Assembly (NCBI GenBank): GCA_023614405.1
Contig: CM042688.1
Location: forward strand, 376,451,331 to 376,515,330
Direction: 5' to 3'
DNA from: Avena insularis
Lineage: Eukaryota; Streptophyta; Magnoliopsida; Poales; Poaceae
DNA length: 64,000 bases
The first letter of the stretch is position 1, and each line of letters starts with the position of its first letter. Below the pieces are notes generated by a model. The model made no database searches. It was not told where the DNA came from and saw nothing but the letters and a program-made list of their open reading frames with translations. Shown piece by piece: positions 58,459-64,000 of the stretch. A program made the position numbers and the translations under genes.

Positions 58459-58999
58459 CTATTTAATTATGACATACAAGATTGGTTCTTATTAAAAGAA
58501 AAGCAGGAAACATATATATGGAGTACAAATACTATATATGCCTATGCATTTTAGCAAACATATTAATAGCAAAAATCACCAAAGGTATTTAAGAACATAG
58601 ATCGAGCGTAGAATAAACTATGACCATGCACATTGAGGACAAATTAAACTACATATTTGAGGAGGCAGATCGGGTGAAAGGGCAATAAAATGACAACCAG
58701 ATCGAGCTAGAGATAGAAGGACTATCGTAGGATCGAGATGCCCACTGATGCGTCCCAAGAAGAGCGACGGGTAGGGAAATCTTCTTCACGCACGATGGTG
58801 ATGAGGAGCGGCTGTGAGTGTGTCTGATTTGTGAGCAAGGGTTGAGGGTCTAGGCATTGACGGTGGAAATTATTACACAACATGAAGGGGTGGGGAGAGA
58901 TAACTTTGGAAATTCTGACCTACCCTGCTTTGGGAACCACCTTATACGTAGCCCACCTACCAGTCACCATAGATCAAAATTGATCCAAAAGTTGTCAAA

Positions 59000-61450
59000 A
59001 TACAAGTTTATGTTTTACCATGGAAACTAATGCACATAGCATTGTGCTTTGCGAACGAATGGTTTTATTTCAACATATATTTAATTTTGTCCCTAATTTT
59101 TTCGAGAAGAGGCCAAATTTGGAAATTCAAAAATGAACTTCAAATTTGGAACCAGACATATTGGTTGATTTTCCAAGATGCATCGATATACCAAATGTGG
59201 ACACGTCATCATAAATTATGGCCATGACCTTGGTCACCTTTTTTGGACGATGGTCATCTTTTTGAAAGCCTTGAATTGTTCGACTATTTCAGCAAATGCC
59301 TAAAAACTCATTTAAATGCTGGAAAGCAACTCTCCCTGGCGGACGGGTCTAGACAACAATAGGGCATCTAAGCAGCTCCATGTTGGAGTAGCGTATGTTA
59401 GAAGCTTTGACCTCAAAATTTTGGTATGGCGCCCAAACATTGCACACATCCATTCAAATATCCTGCGCATCCATTCACACACACTTCATCTTTTTTTAGA
59501 ATACAAAATTCCTCTTCTATCCCTGCTCAAACAAGAACCCCAGGAGCACGCTAAACCGTAGAGGGATATAGGCATAAAGAAACTAAACCATGAACCCTAA
59601 ACCCTAAACAACCCATAAAACCTAAACCGTAAAATTGTAAAACCCTAAATTCTCAACCCATAAACCCTAACCAAGCAGGTACCGTGCACTTATAGATCAC
59701 AATTTGAGATACTTTCATTAAATTGTGGTAACGCCATTCTATTCATCGAATATAACCATAAACCTTGAACATTATTGAAAATTCCTTAAACCCTAAACCC
59801 TCAACCCCTAAATGACCCTTACAAAGGACGTATCATGCACTTGTAGATCAAAATTTTAGATATACTTTCATCAACTTGCGCTAACGCCATTCTATTCTAT
59901 GAATATAAGCATAAAGCAGCTTCAACATTATTGAAAATTCCCTAAAACCTAAACCCTAAATCCCTAAAACCTAAACCATAAACCCTAAAACCCATAAACA
60001 TTGAACCCTCAACCCCTTACCAAGCAGGTATCATGCCCTTATAGATCAAAATTTGGGATACTTTCATTAAATTGCGATAACACTATTCTATTACACAAAT
60101 ATATATAAAGCTTGAACTTTATTATTAAAAATTATATAAACCCTAAAACCTAGACAACCCTAAACCCTGAAACCCTAAATCCTGAATCCTAAACCCTAAA
60201 TACTGAACCTTAAACCCCTAAACCCTAAAATCCTAAACCATGAACCATGAACCATAAACCCTAAACCCCTAAACCATCAACCTAAAAACCCCGAACCCTA
60301 AACCCTAGGCTATATATATTGTGTGAAAACTGGGGCTGTGTGATTTTGAGCCATACTTATTTATAGTTGCTTCACGACAAAAGCAACTATCGTCGCTTGG
60401 AAAATTTAAAATAACTTCAAATTTGGAAGCTTCCTTTGTAAATAATATTTTAAATGCCAATACACACCAATCTACCAAATATGGACAAGTTATTATAAAC
60501 TATAGCAAAGATATGGACAATGACCTTGGTCATCTAGTTTGAAAGCCATGCACATTCATACATAGTATGCCATATCTCATATGAAAAAATTAAAACCATT
60601 ATTATCTAGAAAATTTAAAATAACTTCAAATATGGAAGCTCTTTCTATAAACAATGTTTAAAAGCCAATATGCACCAATCTACCAAACATGGTTACAATA
60701 TCATAAAGTATGGTAACACATATGGCCTTGACATTAGTCATCTAATTTTTGAAAGCCATGAATGTTCAAACATGGTACGCCATATTGTGAAATGTGTTTT
60801 TAAAGAGTTATCAAATTTTAGTATTATATTTTTCATGGAAACTAGCTAATGCACACAGTGAGACACCAATAGAGAAAAGAATGGTTGTATGTTTTTTATA
60901 TTTTTTCTTTATTTTTTTAAAAAATGTCCCAAATTTGGTGTCATTACCATTCATATTGAAAAGTTGAATCTTGCAAAACTCTCGGTGCATCTACATTATT
61001 TGACTAACTCGGTACCTTTAAATTATTTTTAAAAAGTCAAAAGAAAGCTATATCCCACACTTTGAATTTCGAAATTAGACATACTTATTTTGAAATGTCA
61101 AAAAATTATTTTATTGCACAGATCAACCAAATATGGACACGTTTGTAAGGTTGATTGGCGAAGATGCATCAATGTACGGAGTAGTACAAAACATGGACAC
61201 GGTACAGAAACTATGTCATGACCTTGATCATCTTGTTTGAAAGCCTTGCTTTAATGTTCATTAATTTTGGTAGATGACTAAACTTATTAAATGTTGGAAA
61301 GCATACAAGCATGTGGGTCTATCCGGGGGGATAGCATCCCCAAGTGGGAGTAGCGTACCTTAGAAGATTCAACTTCAAAATTTTGACAGAGCACTGAAAT
61401 ATCCAGCCCATCCATTCAAACATCTAGCCCCCAAAATTATTTTATTGCAC
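59000..61450. repeat. Large direct repeats with degenerate telomere-like tracts between them
   Basis: A block at 59000-59480 (landmarks GAAAGCC TTGAA, GGAGTAGCGTA, TTAGAAG, CAAAATTTT, CATCCATTCA) recurs in diverged form at about 61000-61440, roughly 2 kb away. Between them lie degenerate CCCTAAA tracts (59580-60310). Two units of about 209 bp start near 60399 and 60609 (GAAAATTTAAAATAACTTC, then ACCAATCTACCAAA and GGTCATCTA). Phrases such as 'AAAGCCATGAA' and 'GACCTTGGTCAT' also appear in the CACTA array at 32-34 kb. Confidence 0.65.
59580..60310. repeat. Degenerate (CCCTAAA)n, telomere-like, with three interspersed 150-200 bp units
   Basis: Runs of AAACCCT, AACCCTAAA and variants are split by a unit that begins AAGCAGGTAYCRTGC or similar and contains CATTAAATTGYGRTAACGCC. 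Unit starts are about 59673, 59824 and 60022. The tracts are imperfect and not continuous, so this is an interstitial repeat and not a chromosome end. Confidence 0.8.
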
Positions 61451-61799
61451 AAATTTAGCCTGGAAGCTTGAAAGGGCGTTTTACATTGTGTGAAAAATGG
61501 GGCTTGTTCCTTTGTGGCCCCAAAGTTCGTGGGTGAGTGCATCGCGGGGCCCGAGTTGTCTGAAATTGCCGCGTTTTGCAAAGTTGGGCTACCAACTACC
61601 GAGAGGGGACATTTCGAGGCAAACTCATCTCACCCCTACCAAATCGAAACATTCCGTCAAACTGCCCCATGAAGTAGACGGTTGGGACCCCCATGTCAGT
61701 AATATGTCCATGACGCGAGCGCCAACGAGGCAACCACGTAGGCAAAATGAGGGACTAAAGGGGCTTGGTGCGTTGACCAAATTCACAAATCCACTACCT

Positions 61800-62213
61800 C
61801 CTTTCGCATGAACCCTAGCATCGGTGCTGTCGGAATCCACCCTCCAACCAGAACAAACCCTTCAGACATTTGACTTCTGGCGCCAAGTTTCTGCGCCTAC
61901 TCGCTGATACCGAGCTCCGATGCCAAATGCCATGCCCGCCGTTGCAACGCTCTAGCCCGCCTCTTTTGCCGACGAGCTGAGCAGTGCGAAGGATGGGCAG
62001 ATCCTATTACCGAGGAAGTAGTTCTGGCTAATTGTAGGTGAGCTACTCTTCTCTTTTCTATTCGCACTATCTATAACTGCTAGCTGGCTATTGGCATTAT
62101 AGATATAGATCGAACCTAGAATTGTTTGCTAGCACAACGCTGACAAACAATTCTTATCTTTTGTCCCCAATTTTCTGTCAAGTAGTATCTCCGCTGAACC
62201 CAAATACACGGTT
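61800..62213 (+). promoter_or_regulatory. Possible 5' UTR exon and intron of plus-strand gene
   Basis: GC-rich leader-like sequence (61840-62036) ends GTAG followed by GTGAGC, a good donor. The intron-like T-rich stretch ends TTTTCTGTCAAG at about 62182, and the next block reaches the ATG at 62214 after about 30 bases. The arrangement fits an untranslated first exon, but no transcript evidence exists. Confidence 0.4.
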
Positions 62214-63527
62214 ATGGTAACCCTCTACGGCTATCGCATTAAATTAGCAGATGGGAAGAGCAAGTGGAATCAACCTCACAGTCTGAAGATGAAAGTAGCG
62301 CCTGCGCAGTTATGCACTATCCCTGGTATGGTTACTGCTGTGCGTGAACGTGCTAAAATGGGTCCGGAGCAGACTACACGGTACAGCTTCATGGATGAAC
62401 GAGGCATCATGGTTAATATAACGTGTGACATTTAGCTAATTTGGTTGATGAAACAGTTTGTTGGGCTTCGTGTGGTTATGCTGATTTGTAAAATACTGGA
62501 TGTGGAAGCTGCTGCTACTAGGAGTCGCCTAGCTATTATTGGACAGGGTGGTCTAACTCAAACCCCTGCTACTATTAAGCAAAATGTGGTTCCTCGTTCG
62601 TGCCATGCTTCTGTCGGGCAACCTCATCGTAGGAGTCCCTGTATTGCAGTTGTGCAAAACTCTGCTCTAGAATCTACTGGTACTGGTCGTCCCCGTGGTG
62701 TTGTTGCTCTAGCTGCTGCTGACCAAATCCATGCCGCTATTGAGGAAACTAAGGCTTTCGGAGGCTACCCCACTATTGTTTCCAAGACCATTGCCTTGTG
62801 TGCTGCTCCTCCTTGAAACCGTGCTCAAGCTGTGAAAACCCCTACTCTGGAATCTGCTGGTACTGGTCGTCCCCGTGTTGTTGTTGATATGGCTGCTGTT
62901 GACCCAATCCCTACCACTCTTGAGCAAACTAAGGTTTTCGGAGGCTGCCCCACTGTTGTTGCCAAGACTGCTGCCTTGTTTGTTGCTCCTCCTCGAACCC
63001 ATGCTCAAGTTCAGCAGGATGCTGGTCTGGAGCTAGCTCATGGTCTGCACTCTGCTAGCACTCGAAGCACTATTGTTGTGGGAACTGCTCCTGATCGTCG
63101 ATCTGGCGTGGCAGCAGCTGCTCCTATTGTGGCTGCCATTAGTTGTGGCCCTGCGTGTCCACCAGGTATTGTAGCTCCCGCTACTAAGGGCCCTCGCCTT
63201 GCTCCTCGTCCTAATACTTGCACCGAGGTTGCTCCAACTAACGATGACGCTAGTGATGGCGACAATGGTGTTGTTGCTGGGTCTGATGGTGCCACTCCAC
63301 CTCTCGAACCTCTTGGAGGTTTCGATCCTGTAGAACCTGATGATGGCAAAGTAAATGTTCGTGTCAGTGCCGCGAATTTAACTTCAAAATTAGATGATGG
63401 CACAGAAAAATTCTTTGACGATATTGTTGTAATCCTTGGTAGATACGATCCTAAAGTGGTAGAGTTATCTGACCTGATGGCATCGTTATGTGTGAAGGTG
63501 CTGTGGGGGTCCTCCCAGGTAGCATAG
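62214..63527 (+). pseudogene. Unrecognised reading frame with duplicated 60-residue module
   Basis: One frame runs from ATG 62214 to TAG 63525-63527, interrupted by TAG at 62433-62435 and TGA at 62814-62816. It starts MVTLYGYRIKLADGKSKWNQ. The middle holds two copies of a 60-residue block with 180-base period (TGTGRPRGVVALAAADQ from about 62676, then AGTGRPRVVVDMAAVDP from 62856). The first copy ends in TGA where the second has CGA. An Ala/Pro-rich segment and an acidic part (TNDDASDGDNGVVAGSDG) follow, then TEKFFDDIVVILGRYDPKVV. CCCAG/GTAGCA at about 63520 may be a splice donor, with coding continuing after 63550. No known family is recognised. Confidence 0.45.
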
Positions 63528-64000
63528 TTGGTATCTTTTGGTTACAAGAGAAAAAGGCTATAAAACTAAAAGATACCAGTGATTTAGCCATACCATTTAC
63601 AAGGAAACATTATAGAGGTGAAGTGTTCATCCACTTGATAGTGCAAATGGTTGGAGAGGAATTGGATTTCGATAATAGAGATGATGGACTTGTAGAAGGC
63701 ATGCGTGACCTGATCCATGGCATCACTAAGGATTTTGCGACCGAGGGTAGCTTCGAAAAGAGGAGAGTCTTATTGAGGAGCATCATAAAGAGGAGCAGGA
63801 AGTGCATCCCCAGAAAGGGCATCCTGAAGAAGAACATCACCAAGGAGACCACACCATAGAAGAGGACGCCCAAGAGTCACACGAAAAAAGGCACCACGCC
63901 AAAGAGTACACCCCTGAGATCTTGTCAAAATGCCACACCGAATGGTAGCAGCAAAAATGCTAAGAGGGCGAGCACGGTGGTGAACACACCTAGGAGTGGT
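63528..64000 (+). other. Continuation of plus-strand gene-like region, window edge
   Basis: Possible further exon: a 124-codon stretch (63488-63859) has VFIHLIVQMVGEELDFDNRD and a Lys/Arg-rich end, while another frame gives a Glu/His-rich repeat (HPEEEHHQGDHTIEEDAQES). I cannot decide which frame is real. The sequence runs off the window. Confidence 0.3.

Noticed and set aside
59580..60310. True telomere or chromosome end
   Set aside because: The CCCTAAA runs are short, mixed with other units and followed by several kb of other DNA.
61375..61840. Minus-strand open frames around 61.4-61.8 kb
   Set aside because: No conserved motif; they overlap the repeat block and the leader of the plus-strand gene-like region.
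1..64000. CRISPR arrays, bacterial operons, tRNA or rRNA genes
   Set aside because: None seen; repeats are LTRs or satellite-like and the gene style is plant nuclear.

Overview
This is nuclear DNA of a large-genome grass, most likely Triticeae (wheat, barley, rye, Aegilops). The evidence is an almost unbroken stack of nested LTR retrotransposons: Angela/BARE-like Copia LTRs, Sabrina-like Gypsy LTRs and Athila-type Gypsy. There are also a CACTA transposon and a Stowaway MITE. No prokaryotic gene organisation, tRNA, rRNA or CRISPR was seen. Family names rest on recalled LTR ends and protein motifs and were not searched.

Positions 1-52584 form one nested transposon complex. The outermost layer is a plus-strand Copia (called H2; 23164-52584, 5' end outside the window). 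Into it went a minus-strand Copia (H3; visible as 16918-23163), a non-autonomous Athila-like Gypsy (W; 24482-39780, target duplication GATGG) and an Angela-like Copia (C3; 41146-49495, target duplication GTGCC). H3 is in turn interrupted by a minus-strand Gypsy (H1; <1-16917). H1 carries two Sabrina-like elements: A (1252-7112, TSD CTTGC/CTTGT) and B (8108-14760, TSD GCCAC). W carries a 7.67 kb CACTA element (30756-38426, TSD TTA) with a roughly 0.66 kb tandem array and a gene-like, apparently captured segment. The proteins of the outer elements are therefore cut into pieces that can be ordered only by removing the insertions. Nearly all carry stops or frameshifts.

Positions 52585-64000 hold no recognisable LTR element but several gene-like relics. 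One is a minus-strand multi-exon gene with a triplicated Pro/Ala-rich exon (53796-57180), with a Stowaway MITE in one of its introns. A second is a minus-strand two-exon gene with an En/Spm 'transposase-associated' domain (57867-58458). Next come arrays of degenerate telomere-like (CCCTAAA) and roughly 200 bp repeats (59000-61450). A plus-strand reading frame with a duplicated 60-residue module follows (62214-63527). The repeat style resembles that inside the CACTA element, so this part may belong to another, larger CACTA-type transposon whose ends I could not identify.

No functional host gene can be asserted. The most interesting items are: the intact non-gag ORF kept in both Sabrina-like copies; the CACTA gene capture; the U3-derived hairpin cluster inside W; and the exon triplication in the 54-55 kb gene.
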